Notes: generated by a model from the letters alone, not told the origin. Numbered from the stretch's first letter, positions 1 to 8,690 are shown. The stretch is DNA of 64,000 bases from Albidovulum denitrificans (GCF_002973535.1 NZ_PVEP01000002.1:62001-126000); one strand, 5' to 3'. Numbers and translations: made by a program.

Positions 1-922
1 TCTGCGCGTCCTTGAGGCGGCGGGCGATGGTGGCGCGCAGCCGCGTCATCTTCACCCGCTCTTCCCGCGCCGCATCCTCGGCCGGGACAGGTGCGCGGGG
101 GGCAGAGGCCGGGGCGGGCGCGGCCGAAGCCACGGGCGCGGCGGCGGGGGCAGGGGCGGCCGACGCCTTGGCAACGTCTTCCTTCATCACCCGTCCGTCG
201 CGGCCAGAGCCTGTGACCTGATCGGAGGACAGGCCCTTTTCCGCCATCGCCTTCTTGGCCGAAGGCGCGTCTTCCACATCCTTGCGTTCGGTCAGCGTTT
301 CGGGTCCGGCGCCGGGGGAATCGACGGCCTCCGCCCTGGCCGCTGCGGACGGGGCGGCGCCCGTGGCGCCTTCGGTCACGACGGCAAGGCGGGCCTTGGC
401 ATCGACCGTGCTGCCCTCGGGCGCGACGATCTCGGCCAGCACGCCGGCGACGGGCGAGGGGACCTCGACCGAGACCTTGTCGGTCTCAAGCTCACACAGC
501 ATCTCGTCCACGGCGACGGCGTCGCCCGGCTTCTTGAACCAGGTGGAGACGGTCGCCTCGGTCACGCTTTCGCCCAGCGTCGGGACCATCACGTCGATAT
601 TCTTGCCAGCCATCTTGCCCTCATCGGCTTGCGGCGCGGAAACGGCGCCTTTCTTGGGGGTTACATCTTCGGAACCGGATTTCCCGGCCTCGGTAATCTG
701 CGCGAGCAGCGCGTTCACGCCGACGGTCGTGCCTTCGGCGGCGACGATCTCGGCCAGCTTTCCGGCGACGGGAGAGGGGACCTCGACCGTCACCTTGTCG
801 GTCTCAAGCTCGCACAGCATTTCATCCACTGCGACGGTGTCGCCCGGTTTCTTGAACCAGGTGGCGACCGTCGCCTCGGTCACGCTTTCGCCCAGCGTGG
901 GGACGCGAACCTCGACCGCCAT
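1..922 (-). CDS. sucB: 2-oxoglutarate dehydrogenase E2 (dihydrolipoyl succinyltransferase), 3' end outside window
   Basis: E2 core of the 2-oxoglutarate dehydrogenase complex; it moves succinyl groups from E1 to CoA. About 307 N-terminal residues are visible. There are two tandem lipoyl domains, near residues 1-77 and 107-183, each with an ETDKV lipoylation motif (Lys43 and Lys149). A peripheral-subunit-binding domain lies near residues 217-246 (AKKAMAEKGL...GRDGRV), followed by an Ala/Pro linker. The catalytic domain is just starting (VKMTRLRATIARRL) at the window edge. The ATG overlaps the sucA stop by one base (TGATG), so translation is probably coupled. The two lipoyl segments are nearly identical at the DNA level with a 318-nt period. 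Two lipoyl domains are, as I recall, usual for Rhodobacterales SucB. Confidence 0.96.
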   Translation of the reverse strand, partial: MAVEVRVPTLGESVTEATVATWFKKPGDTVAVDEMLCELETDKVTVEVPSPVAGKLAEIVAAEGTTVGVNALLAQITEAGKSGSEDVTPKKGAVSAPQADEGKMAGKNIDVMVPTLGESVTEATVSTWFKKPGDAVAVDEMLCELETDKVSVEVPSPVAGVLAEIVAPEGSTVDAKARLAVVTEGATGAAPSAAARAEAVDSPGAGPETLTERKDVEDAPSAKKAMAEKGLSSDQVTGSGRDGRVMKEDVAKASAAPAPAAAPVASAAPAPASAPRAPVPAEDAAREERVKMTRLRATIARRLKDAQ

Positions 923-3888
923 CAGGCACCTCCCGCGACGCCGAGCGCGTCGGCGACAAGCGCCTCCTGCTCGGCCTTGTGGCGGCTGGCGAGGCCCGTC
1001 GCGGGCGACGCCGTGGCGGACCGTCCGGCATAGACCGGGCGCTGGGCCTTGGCCCCGATCCGGGTCAGGACCCATTCGAGGTTGGGTTCGACAAAGAACC
1101 AGGCCCCCTGGTTCTTCGGCTCTTCCTGGCACCAGATCACCTCGGCGCCCTTGAAGCGGTCCAGCTCCTTCACCAGCGACTGCGCCGGGAAGGGGTAGAA
1201 CTGTTCAAGCCGCAGGAGGTAGACATCGGTCAGCCCGCGCTTGTCGCGTTCGGCCAGAAGGTCGAAATAGACCTTGCCGGAACAGATCACGACCCGCTTG
1301 ATCTTCTTGTCCGCGACCAGCTTCGTGTCCGAATGCCCCTTCTGCGCGTCGTCCCAGAGGACGCGGTGGAAGGTCGACCCGGTGGTGAAATCCTCGGCAT
1401 CCGAAACCGCGAGCGGGTGGCGCAGAAGCGATTTCGGCGTCATCAGCATAAGGGGCTTGCGGAAGCTGCGATGGATCTGGCGGCGCAGGATGTGGAAGTA
1501 GTTCGCGGGGGTGGAGCAGTTGGCGACGATCCAGTTGTCCTGGGCGCAAAGTTGCAGCCAGCGTTCCAGCCGGGCAGAGGAGTGCTCCGGCCCTTGCCCC
1601 TCGAACCCGTGCGGCATCAGGCAGACGAGGCCCGACATGCGCAGCCATTTGCTTTCGCCCGAGGAGATGAACTGGTCGAACATGATCTGCGCGCCGTTGG
1701 CGAAGTCGCCGAACTGCGCCTCCCACATGGTCAGCGCGTTGGGTTCGGCCAGCGAATAGCCGTATTCGAAGCCCAGCACCGCGTATTCGGAAAGCATCGA
1801 GTCGATGACCTCATACCGCGCCTGACCCGCCTTGATGTGGTTCAGCGGATAATGCCGTTCCTCGGTCGTCTGGTCGACGAAGGCGGAGTGACGCTGGCTG
1901 AATGTGCCGCGCGTGCAGTCCTGGCCGGACAGGCGCACCGGATAGCCCTCGGTCAGGAGCGAGCCGAAGGCCAGCGCCTCGGCCGTGGCCCAGTCGAACC
2001 CGGTGCCGGATTTGAACATCGCCGACTTGGCGTCCAGAAGCCGGGTCACGGTCTTGTGGATGTCGAACCCGTCGGGGACGCGGGTCAGCGCGGTCCCGAT
2101 TTCGGCCATCAGCTTCTTGGTGATCGCGGTCTTGCCGGGCGAATATTCCTCCCCCTCGCGGTTGAGGTGTGACCAGCGCCCGTCAAGCCAGTCGGCCTTG
2201 TTCGGCTTGTAGCTTTTGCCGGTCTCGAATTCCTCGTTCAGATGCGCCTGGAAGGCGGCCTTCATGTCCTCGATCTCACCTTCCGGGATCAGGCCGTCCT
2301 TGACCAGACGCTCGGTATAAAGCTGAAGCGTGGTCTTGTGGGTCTTGATCGTCTTGTACATCGCCGGGTTGGTGAACATCGGCTCATCGCCTTCGTTGTG
2401 ACCGAAGCGGCGATAGCAGAAGATGTCGATGACGGCGTCCTTGCCGAACATCTGCCGATACTCGGTCGCGACCTTGGCGGCGTGGACGACGGCCTCCGGG
2501 TCGTCGCCGTTGACGTGGAAGATCGGCGCCTCGACCATCAGCGCGATGTCGGTCGGGTAGGGCGAGGAGCGGCTGAAATGCGGCGCGGTGGTGAAACCGA
2601 TCTGGTTGTTCACGACGATATGGATCGTGCCGCCGGTGCGGTGGCCGCGCAGGCCCGAGAGGCCAAAGCATTCGGCCACGACACCCTGACCGGCAAAGGC
2701 CGCGTCGCCGTGCAGCAGGATCGGCAGCACCGCGCGGCGCTCTGACTGGTCCGAGAGCTGGTCCTGCTTGGCGCGCACCTTGCCAAGGACGACCGGATCG
2801 ACCGCCTCAAGATGCGAGGGGTTGGCGGTCAATGACAGGTGAACGGTGTTGCCGTCGAAGGTCCGGTCGGACGACGCGCCGAGGTGGTATTTCACGTCGC
2901 CGGAACCATCGACATCCTCGGGCTTGAAGCTGCCGCCCTGGAATTCGTTGAAGATGGCGCGGTAGGGCTTCATCAGCACATTGGCCAGAACCGACAGACG
3001 GCCCCGGTGCGGCATGCCGACGACGATCTCCTTGACGCCAAGATTGCCGCCGCGCTTGACGATCTGTTCCATCGCCGGGATCAGCGCCTCGCCCCCGTCA
3101 AGGCCAAAGCGCTTGGTCCCCATGTACTTGACATGCAGGAACTTTTCGAAGCCCTCCGCCTCGACCAGCTTGTTCAGGATCGCCTTGCGGCCCTCGCGGG
3201 TGAACTGGATTTCCTTGCCGAAACCTTCGATCCGCTCCTTCAGCCACGCGGCCTGGGCCGGGTCGGAGATATGCATGTATTGCAGCGCGAAGGTGCCGCA
3301 ATAGGTGCGCTTCACGATCTCCATGATCTGCCGCATCGACGCGATTTCAAGGCCAAGCACGTTGTCGATGAAGATCGGCCGGTCCATGTCGGCCTCGGTG
3401 AAGCCGTAGGATTTCGGGTCAAGCTCAGGGTGCGGCGTCGTCTCACGCAGGCCGAGCGGGTCGAGATCGGCGATCAGGTGGCCCCGGATCCGGTAGGCGC
3501 GGATGATCATCAGCGCGCGGATACTGTCGAGAACGGCGCGCTTGACCTGATCATCGCTGACCGCGACGCCCTTTTCGGCGGCCTTGGCGCGGATCTTGTC
3601 GCCCGCGGCCTTGCCTTCGGCCACCTGCGGCCATTCGCCCGTCAGCGCCCCGGTCAGGTCGTCGGCGGGCACCGGCGGCCAGTCCGGCCGCTCCCACGAG
3701 GCGCCGCGCGCTTCCTTGCGCACATCGGTTTCGCTGTCGCCGAGCGAGCGGAAGAACGCGGCCCAGCTTTCATCGACCGCCGAAGGGTCGGCCGCGAAGC
3801 GGGCGTAAAGCTGTTCGACATATTCCGCGTTATGCCCTTGCAGGAACGAGGAAGCGTGGAACTGGTCGTTGGGGGACTGGTCGGTCAT
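922..3888 (-). CDS. sucA: 2-oxoglutarate dehydrogenase E1 component
   Basis: Thiamine-diphosphate-dependent E1; decarboxylates 2-oxoglutarate and transfers the succinyl group to the E2 lipoyl arm. At 988 aa it is a little longer than the roughly 930-residue E. coli enzyme. The N-terminal E2-docking helix motif (SSFLQGHNAEYVEQLY) is present. Conserved blocks include VGMPHRGRLSVLANV near residue 293, YHLGASSDR near 335, HGDAAFAGQGVVAE near 395 (ThDP region) and RRFGHNEGDEP near 495. It follows the sulfotransferase-like gene by 55 nt and is overlapped by sucB. Expression is expected from the suc promoter upstream of sucC, with possible modulation by the hairpin at 4691-4718. Confidence 0.97.
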   Translation of the reverse strand: MTDQSPNDQFHASSFLQGHNAEYVEQLYARFAADPSAVDESWAAFFRSLGDSETDVRKEARGASWERPDWPPVPADDLTGALTGEWPQVAEGKAAGDKIRAKAAEKGVAVSDDQVKRAVLDSIRALMIIRAYRIRGHLIADLDPLGLRETTPHPELDPKSYGFTEADMDRPIFIDNVLGLEIASMRQIMEIVKRTYCGTFALQYMHISDPAQAAWLKERIEGFGKEIQFTREGRKAILNKLVEAEGFEKFLHVKYMGTKRFGLDGGEALIPAMEQIVKRGGNLGVKEIVVGMPHRGRLSVLANVLMKPYRAIFNEFQGGSFKPEDVDGSGDVKYHLGASSDRTFDGNTVHLSLTANPSHLEAVDPVVLGKVRAKQDQLSDQSERRAVLPILLHGDAAFAGQGVVAECFGLSGLRGHRTGGTIHIVVNNQIGFTTAPHFSRSSPYPTDIALMVEAPIFHVNGDDPEAVVHAAKVATEYRQMFGKDAVIDIFCYRRFGHNEGDEPMFTNPAMYKTIKTHKTTLQLYTERLVKDGLIPEGEIEDMKAAFQAHLNEEFETGKSYKPNKADWLDGRWSHLNREGEEYSPGKTAITKKLMAEIGTALTRVPDGFDIHKTVTRLLDAKSAMFKSGTGFDWATAEALAFGSLLTEGYPVRLSGQDCTRGTFSQRHSAFVDQTTEERHYPLNHIKAGQARYEVIDSMLSEYAVLGFEYGYSLAEPNALTMWEAQFGDFANGAQIMFDQFISSGESKWLRMSGLVCLMPHGFEGQGPEHSSARLERWLQLCAQDNWIVANCSTPANYFHILRRQIHRSFRKPLMLMTPKSLLRHPLAVSDAEDFTTGSTFHRVLWDDAQKGHSDTKLVADKKIKRVVICSGKVYFDLLAERDKRGLTDVYLLRLEQFYPFPAQSLVKELDRFKGAEVIWCQEEPKNQGAWFFVEPNLEWVLTRIGAKAQRPVYAGRSATASPATGLASRHKAEQEALVADALGVAGGA

Positions 3889-3943
3889 GGGGTCACCTCA
3901 TGCGAGTTGAGACCGGGGTTGAAATGGTGGAGGGAAGCGGTGG

Positions 3944-4663
3944 TCATCCCCGCCTCCCGGTCAGCGCGCCGACAAGGCCCTTGAGGCCCGCGGGTTTCGC
4001 GGCGGGGGCCTTGGATTTCGGGATCTGGTCGATGGCATAGCCGAAGCGGGCGAAATCCTCGGCATAGGTCTCGGCCACCCGCGCCAGCGTCTCGGCCGAG
4101 GGCGTCATGCGCGGGTCGTCCTTCGACATCGCCTTCTTGCGCACATTCTCCGCCGCGATCTCACGCGGGCCGTCCTTGTTGCCCGCCAGCCGGTCAAGAT
4201 GCGCGACAACGGGGGCAAGCCCGTCCTCCATGCGGAAGGCGGCCGCGTCCGCAGGCACAAGGTCGGCCATCGGGCGCAGGTGGTTGTCGTAAAGGAACGG
4301 CTCCGCCTCGCGCCGTTTCAGCCAGTCGTCGAACCATTCGTCGATGGACCAGAGCGGCGCCACGGTCTTTTCGACCTCCACCTGAAACTGGAAGGCTGAG
4401 GTGAGCCGCTTCAGCGGATGGCGCACGACGGCGAAGGAACTGGCGATCCAGCCTTCGGGGATCAGCTTGTGAAACGCGTCAAGCGGCAGGTGCTGCGGCG
4501 AGGATTTGGTCCAGCGCGACGGCTCGGGATCGCTGAGGAAGCGGCTGTTGACGAAGGCGAGCGCGCCGAAGCGCTTCTCAAGATAATGCTCCACAGATGT
4601 GCCGGCGCATTTCGGCACATGGGCGTAATAGTGCAACCTGTCACCGATACGGAAAATGGGCAT
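3944..4663 (-). CDS. sulfotransferase-family (Sulfotransfer_2-like) protein inside the suc operon
   Basis: 239-aa soluble protein resembling PAPS-dependent carbohydrate sulfotransferases. A 5'-phosphosulfate-binding loop, HVPKCAGTS, is at residues 15-23. A 3'-phosphate-binding motif, VVRHPLKRLTSAF, spans residues 79-91 with Arg81 and Ser89. The basic C-terminal tail (KSKAPAAKPAGLKG...TGRRG) is low complexity. The gene lies between sucD and sucA in the same orientation, so it is cotranscribed with TCA-cycle genes although nothing links it to that pathway. The acceptor is unknown; a surface polysaccharide or lipid is the family's usual target. The family call rests on motif recognition; activity is inferred. 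Confidence 0.75.
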   Translation of the reverse strand: MPIFRIGDRLHYYAHVPKCAGTSVEHYLEKRFGALAFVNSRFLSDPEPSRWTKSSPQHLPLDAFHKLIPEGWIASSFAVVRHPLKRLTSAFQFQVEVEKTVAPLWSIDEWFDDWLKRREAEPFLYDNHLRPMADLVPADAAAFRMEDGLAPVVAHLDRLAGNKDGPREIAAENVRKKAMSKDDPRMTPSAETLARVAETYAEDFARFGYAIDQIPKSKAPAAKPAGLKGLVGALTGRRG

Positions 4664-4690
4664 CGCCGCCGTGTCCTCCCCTGGCGTCGT

Positions 4691-4718
4691 CGCGGCCCCG
4701 GTGGTTTTCGGGGCCGCG
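4691..4718 (-). other. intercistronic hairpin between sucD and the sulfotransferase gene
   Basis: A perfect 9-bp G+C stem (CGCGGCCCC/GGGGCCGCG) with a 10-nt loop lies between the sucD stop (4727) and the next gene start (4663). In the transcribed minus strand no U-run follows, so it is unlikely to be a strong intrinsic terminator. An RNA-processing, stabilising or attenuating role between sucCD and sucAB is an inference. Confidence 0.6.
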
Positions 4719-4726
4719 CCGGACGC

Positions 4727-5611
4727 TTACCCCTTGATCGCCTTCATCACCGCCTCGCCCAGCGTGGCGGGGCTGTCGGCGACGACGATCCCGGCGGCTT
4801 TCATCGCCTCAATCTTGCTCTCCGCGTCGCCCTTGCCGCCCGCGACGATGGCCCCGGCATGGCCCATCCGGCGGCCCTTCGGCGCGGTGCGACCGGCGAT
4901 AAAGCCCGCGACCGGCTTCTTGCGGCCGCGCTTCGCCTCATCGGCCAGGAACTGCGCCGCCTCTTCCTCGGCCGAACCGCCGATCTCGCCGATCATGATG
5001 ATCGACTGCGTTTCGTCATCGGCCAGGAACATCTCCAGCACGTCGATATGTTCCATCCCCTTGATCGGGTCGCCGCCGATGCCGACGGCCGAGGACTGGC
5101 CCAGACCCACGTCCGAGGTCTGCTTCACCGCCTCATAGGTCAGCGTGCCGGAGCGGCTGACGACGCCGACCGAGCCGCGCTTGAAGATATTGCCGGGCAT
5201 GATGCCGATCTTGCATTCGTCCGGCGTCATGATGCCGGGGCAGTTCGGGCCGATGAGTTTGGATTTCGACCCGGAAAGCGCCCGCTTGACGCGCATCATG
5301 TCAAGAACCGGGATGCCTTCGGTGATGGCCACGATCAGCGGGATTTCGGCGTCGATCGCCTCAAGGATGCTGTCGGCGGCGAAGGGGGGCGGAACGTAGA
5401 TCACGCTGGCATTTGCGCCGGTCCGCTCCACCGCCTCATGGACGGAATTGAAGACCGGCAGCCCGATATGTTCGGTCCCGCCTTTGCCGGGAGTCACACC
5501 ACCGACCATCTTGGTGCCATAGGCGATGGCCTGTTCGGTGTGGAAGGTGCCTTGCGAGCCGGTGAGGCCCTGGCAGATGACTTTAGTGTTCTTGTCGATA
5601 AGGACGGACAT
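4727..5611 (-). CDS. sucD: succinate-CoA ligase (ADP-forming) alpha subunit
   Basis: Makes succinate and ATP from succinyl-CoA together with SucC. 294 aa, the normal length. An N-terminal CoA-binding Rossmann domain ([18 protein letters not shown]) is followed by GPNCPGI near residue 121, GIGGDP near 178 and the phospho-histidine loop [10 protein letters not shown] with His251. Its ATG lies 3 nt after the stop of the 55-aa small gene; the run AAGGGAA at the end of that gene serves as ribosome-binding site. Confidence 0.97.
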   Translation of the reverse strand: MSVLIDKNTKVICQGLTGSQGTFHTEQAIAYGTKMVGGVTPGKGGTEHIGLPVFNSVHEAVERTGANASVIYVPPPFAADSILEAIDAEIPLIVAITEGIPVLDMMRVKRALSGSKSKLIGPNCPGIMTPDECKIGIMPGNIFKRGSVGVVSRSGTLTYEAVKQTSDVGLGQSSAVGIGGDPIKGMEHIDVLEMFLADDETQSIIMIGEIGGSAEEEAAQFLADEAKRGRKKPVAGFIAGRTAPKGRRMGHAGAIVAGGKGDAESKIEAMKAAGIVVADSPATLGEAVMKAIKG

Positions 5612-5614
5612 GCG

Positions 5615-5782
5615 TCAGTTCCCTTGCTTTTCTATGGCTTGCGCTGCGTCGATCTGGTTCTTCGTGTAGTAGTAGTACCCACCTCCGGCTAAGCCGACGA
5701 TTAGTACAATTACCCAAGTCGGTACGAACAATCGAAGAACCAGAAGGCTTCCTCCGATGAAGAGTGCGATTGAGAAGCCCAT
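5615..5782 (-). CDS. 55-aa single-pass membrane protein between sucC and sucD
   Basis: Short reading frame with a hydrophobic segment covering roughly residues 5-35 ([17 protein letters not shown], then [13 protein letters not shown]), a YYYY run and a charged tail. It begins 2 nt after the sucC stop and ends 3 nt before the sucD start. A good Shine-Dalgarno (GAAGGGG) lies in the end of sucC. By my count the gene is about 50% G+C and uses GTA, CTA, TTA, ATA and GGA codons, which are rare in both neighbours; this suggests recent entry or relaxed selection. The perfect packing and own ribosome-binding site argue it is translated. I recognise no family; function unknown. Confidence 0.72.
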   Translation of the reverse strand: MGFSIALFIGGSLLVLRLFVPTWVIVLIVGLAGGGYYYYTKNQIDAAQAIEKQGN

Positions 5783-5784
5783 GG

Positions 5785-6978
5785 CTACCCCTTCACCGCC
5801 TTCACGATTTTCTGCGCGGCGTCGCTCAGGTCGTCGGCGGCGATGACGTTCAGGCCGGAGGTGTTGATGATCTCCTTGCCCTTCTCGACATTCGTCCCCT
5901 CAAGCCGGACGACCAGCGGCACTTTCAGGCCCACTTCCTTGACCGCGGCCACCACGCCCTCGGCGATGATGTCGCAGCGCATGATGCCGCCGAAGATGTT
6001 GACGAGGATGCCCTTCACGTTGGGGTCCGAGGTGATGATCTTGAAGGCCTCGGTCACCTTCTCCTTCGTGGCGCCGCCGCCGACGTCGAGGAAGTTGGCC
6101 GGTTCCGCGCCGTAAAGCTTGATGATGTCCATCGTCGCCATCGCGAGGCCCGCGCCGTTGACCATGCAGCCGATCTCGCCATCCAGCGCGATGTAGTTCA
6201 GGTCGAACTTGGAGGCGGCAAGCTCCTTCGGGTCCTCTTCCGTCTCATCGCGCAGCGCGGCAATGTCGGGGTGGCGGTAGATCGCGTTGCCGTCGAAACC
6301 CATCTTGGCGTCGAGGCATTTCAGGTCGCCCGCCGGCGTCACGATCAGCGGGTTGATCTCAAGCATCTCCATGTCTTTTTCGAGGAAAAGCTTGTAGAGT
6401 GTGCGGATCAGGCCCACGCATTGCTTGACCTGCGCGCCCTGAAGGCCAAGCGCGAAGGCCACGCGGCGGCCGTGGAAATCGGAAAGACCCGAGGCCGGAT
6501 CGACGGAGAAGGTCAGGATCTTCTCGGGCGTCTTGGCGGCCACTTCCTCGATATCCATCCCGCCTTCGGTCGAGCAGACGAAGGCCACGCGGCTGGTCTG
6601 GCGATCGACCAGAAGGGCGAGGTAAAGCTCACGCGCGATGTCGCTGCCATCCTCGATATAGATCCGGTTGACCTGCTTGCCGGGGGCGCCTGTCTGATGG
6701 GTGATCAGGGTGCGGCCCAGCATCTGCTTGGCCAGCTGCGCGGCCTCTTCCACCGACTTGGCAAGGCGAACACCGCCCTTTTCACCGGCCTCGGGTTCCT
6801 TGAAGTGGCCCTTGCCGCGCCCGCCGGCGTGGATCTGCGCCTTCACGACCCAGAGCGGCCCGTCAAGCTCACCGGCCGCCGTCTTGGCCTCTTCCGCGCG
6901 CAACACGGGCCGGCCATCGGAAACCGGCGCGCCATATTGGCGCAGGAGAGCCTTGGCCTGGTATTCGTGGATGTTCAT
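5785..6978 (-). CDS. sucC: succinate-CoA ligase (ADP-forming) beta subunit
   Basis: Nucleotide-binding subunit of succinyl-CoA synthetase; 397 aa, family-typical. It starts with the hallmark [16 protein letters not shown], followed by an ATP-grasp fold ([17 protein letters not shown] near residues 43-59; LEINPLIV near 200) and the C-terminal ligase domain ([13 protein letters not shown] near 290; [10 protein letters not shown] near 320). First gene of the sucC-small ORF-sucD-sulfotransferase-sucA-sucB unit. A twin GTGATCAC module lies 109-138 nt upstream of the start. Confidence 0.97.
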   Translation of the reverse strand: MNIHEYQAKALLRQYGAPVSDGRPVLRAEEAKTAAGELDGPLWVVKAQIHAGGRGKGHFKEPEAGEKGGVRLAKSVEEAAQLAKQMLGRTLITHQTGAPGKQVNRIYIEDGSDIARELYLALLVDRQTSRVAFVCSTEGGMDIEEVAAKTPEKILTFSVDPASGLSDFHGRRVAFALGLQGAQVKQCVGLIRTLYKLFLEKDMEMLEINPLIVTPAGDLKCLDAKMGFDGNAIYRHPDIAALRDETEEDPKELAASKFDLNYIALDGEIGCMVNGAGLAMATMDIIKLYGAEPANFLDVGGGATKEKVTEAFKIITSDPNVKGILVNIFGGIMRCDIIAEGVVAAVKEVGLKVPLVVRLEGTNVEKGKEIINTSGLNVIAADDLSDAAQKIVKAVKG

Positions 6979-7086
6979 CGCCTCAGTCCCTGTCCATTAG
7001 GTTCGCCCCGGTGATGACACATAGGGGCGCAGGCATGAACGAATAATTACGTGAGGCGGGAAAGCGGCGCGGAAAACCCGCTTTTT

Positions 7087-7116
7087 GTGATCACGCGATT
7101 TGAGGGTGTGATCACA
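7087..7116 (-). promoter_or_regulatory. twin GTGATCAC operator upstream of the suc operon
   Basis: Two GTGATCAC palindromes at 7087-7094 and 7108-7115 (the upstream copy extended to TGTGATCACA at 7107-7116), 21 bp apart. Read in the sucC direction the module is followed by AAAAAGCGGGTTTTCCGC, matching the base order after the sdhC module (13572-13602). Binding protein not identified; a dimeric TCA-cycle regulator is inferred. Confidence 0.75.
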
Positions 7117-7191
7117 TTTCCGGCCGGTCCTGCGCGAATCAGTCGCGGTTGACCTTGCTTGCGGGCAGATCATAACTGAGACGTCGGTTGA

Positions 7192-8241
7192 ATGCGAAAG
7201 GGACGGCCTGTGGTTTTGCCGCGTTGGGGGATCGTGACGACGGCGGATGCGCCGGTGTCCCTGCTGATCGCCCATGCCGCCCATCACCTCGTCGCTGGGG
7301 CGGGGGAGGTTCACCTTTATCTCGACAACGCCCCGGAGGCGGCAGAGGATCTGGCCCCGTTGCGGTGCCTGCCCGGCGTCCGCGTGACCGTCGCCGACCG
7401 GGCCTGGTGGCGCGGCCAGGGGCGGCGGCGGCCGCGCCTGCACCAGGTGCGCCAGACCCACAACGCCACCGCCGCGCTGGCCGCGACCGGGATGGACTAC
7501 CTCATCCACCTCGATATCGACGAATTCCTCTGGCAGTGGGAACCGCTGGCCGAGGAACTGTCGCTGCTGCCCGAGGGGCATTTCCTGAAGATCGGTAATA
7601 TCGAGCGGGTCCATGCCGCGACGGACCCCGGCACAGACATCTTTTCCCCGCTCTTCCGCCTGCCCGAAGCCCTTGTCTCGGGGCGGGAGGCGGCGGAGGA
7701 GGATCTGCGGAACGGCGGCCTGACCCGGCAGGGCCTGACCGGGCATTCAAGCGGCAAGGCCGCAAGCCCGGCGGGCCTTGGCTATACCGCCGGTATCCAC
7801 CGCCCGCGTCTTTCGGCCCGCCGTGGTGGCCTTTATCCGCGCCACCGCTTGTCCGAAAGCGCGACGATCCTGCATTTCGACGGCGTCACGCCGCGCGACT
7901 GGCTGCACAAGCTTTTGCGCAAGGGCGAGGCGCTTGAGCGTGACCCGCAAAGCCCTGCCGCAGAGGAACGCGCGCGACAGGTGGCGGCGCTGATGGCCTG
8001 CGGCCCCGATCTGGCGGCGGCGCTTGCGCTTTACGACCGGCTGAAACGGCTCGACCCGGCGCGCGAGGCGACATGGCGCGGCGAGGGCCGGGTGATCGAG
8101 GTTCCCTTCGACCCCGCCGGGGCCATTGCTGAACTGCTGCCGGGCCATGTCGCCGACTTGAGCCGCGATGGCTATGACCGCTGGCTGGCATCGACGAAGG
8201 GCGATGTGTTTGCCCGGTTCGGGATGCCTGTCGGCGGGTAG
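7192..8241 (+). CDS. glycosyltransferase family 2-like protein (DxD, PF13704 type)
   Basis: 349-aa cytosolic glycosyltransferase-like protein of a type common in Rhodobacteraceae. The N-terminal segment (VVLPRWGIVTTADAPVSLL) begins a GT-A fold, and a DxD nucleotide-sugar/metal motif, HLDIDEFLW, is seen at residues 107-114 (Asp108, Asp110). The middle part (residues 170-240) is rich in Arg/Gly/His, with ILHFDGVTPRDWLHKLLRKGE near residue 225 as in related proteins. The gene stands alone, divergent from the suc operon, whose control module lies about 75 bp before its ATG. The target is unknown. The ATG at 7192 is chosen because homology-like sequence starts directly after it. Confidence 0.75.
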   Translation: MRKGRPVVLPRWGIVTTADAPVSLLIAHAAHHLVAGAGEVHLYLDNAPEAAEDLAPLRCLPGVRVTVADRAWWRGQGRRRPRLHQVRQTHNATAALAATGMDYLIHLDIDEFLWQWEPLAEELSLLPEGHFLKIGNIERVHAATDPGTDIFSPLFRLPEALVSGREAAEEDLRNGGLTRQGLTGHSSGKAASPAGLGYTAGIHRPRLSARRGGLYPRHRLSESATILHFDGVTPRDWLHKLLRKGEALERDPQSPAAEERARQVAALMACGPDLAAALALYDRLKRLDPAREATWRGEGRVIEVPFDPAGAIAELLPGHVADLSRDGYDRWLASTKGDVFARFGMPVGG

Positions 8242-8351
8242 GTCTTCGGAAAAGGCGTGGAGCCGCGGCGGCGGATGACCGCGGGGGCGGCGGGGCCTGG
8301 GGTCCCTTGCTTACGGGCCGGTGAGGGACGCGCGGGCCGAGGTGGCGAGGC

Positions 8352-8463
8352 AGGTGAAGTTGGCAGCGTCCCGGGCTTGACCCGGGACCTCCGCCGCCGG
8401 AAGACGAGGTCCCGGATCGGGTCCGGGACGGCAAGGAATAGGCCTTCCTGCCCCGCTCCCAAC
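8352..8463. repeat. direct repeat, copy 1 (hairpin-forming)
   Basis: About 112 bp, repeated 181 bp further on. It opens with AGGTGAAGTTGGCAGCG and holds two hairpins: CCCGGG-CTTGA-CCCGGG and GTCCCGGA/TCCGGGAC. It ends in CCCCGCTCCC-AAC. The pattern resembles dispersed noncoding hairpin repeats of G+C-rich alphaproteobacteria. Confidence 0.8.
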
Positions 8464-8532
8464 CCCCGACAGCCAAATCTCCGTGCCAGGCGATGCGCGA
8501 CGGCGCGGGCGCGCCGCTGTTTCGGGCGCAAG

Positions 8533-8645
8533 AGGTGAAGTTGGCAGCGTCCCGGGCTTGATCCGGGACCTCTGCCACCGGAAGAAGAGGTCCCGGATCA
8601 GGTCCGGGACGGGACAGCACGGGCCTTCCCGTCCCGCTCCCCAAC
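8533..8645. repeat. direct repeat, copy 2 (hairpin-forming)
   Basis: Second copy of the 112-bp element, differing at scattered positions (for example GATCCGGG for GACCCGGG). Some differences fall in hairpin stems. Both copies lie between the 3' ends of the converging glycosyltransferase and mdh genes. Confidence 0.8.
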
Positions 8646-8690
8646 GGCCGTCAGGACGCGCTGCCCATCCGCGCGTCACCCCCCAAACGT

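Noticed and set aside
979-2172. 397-codon frame antisense to sucA
   Set aside because: Shadow frame with no recognisable domain, opposite a complete E1 subunit.
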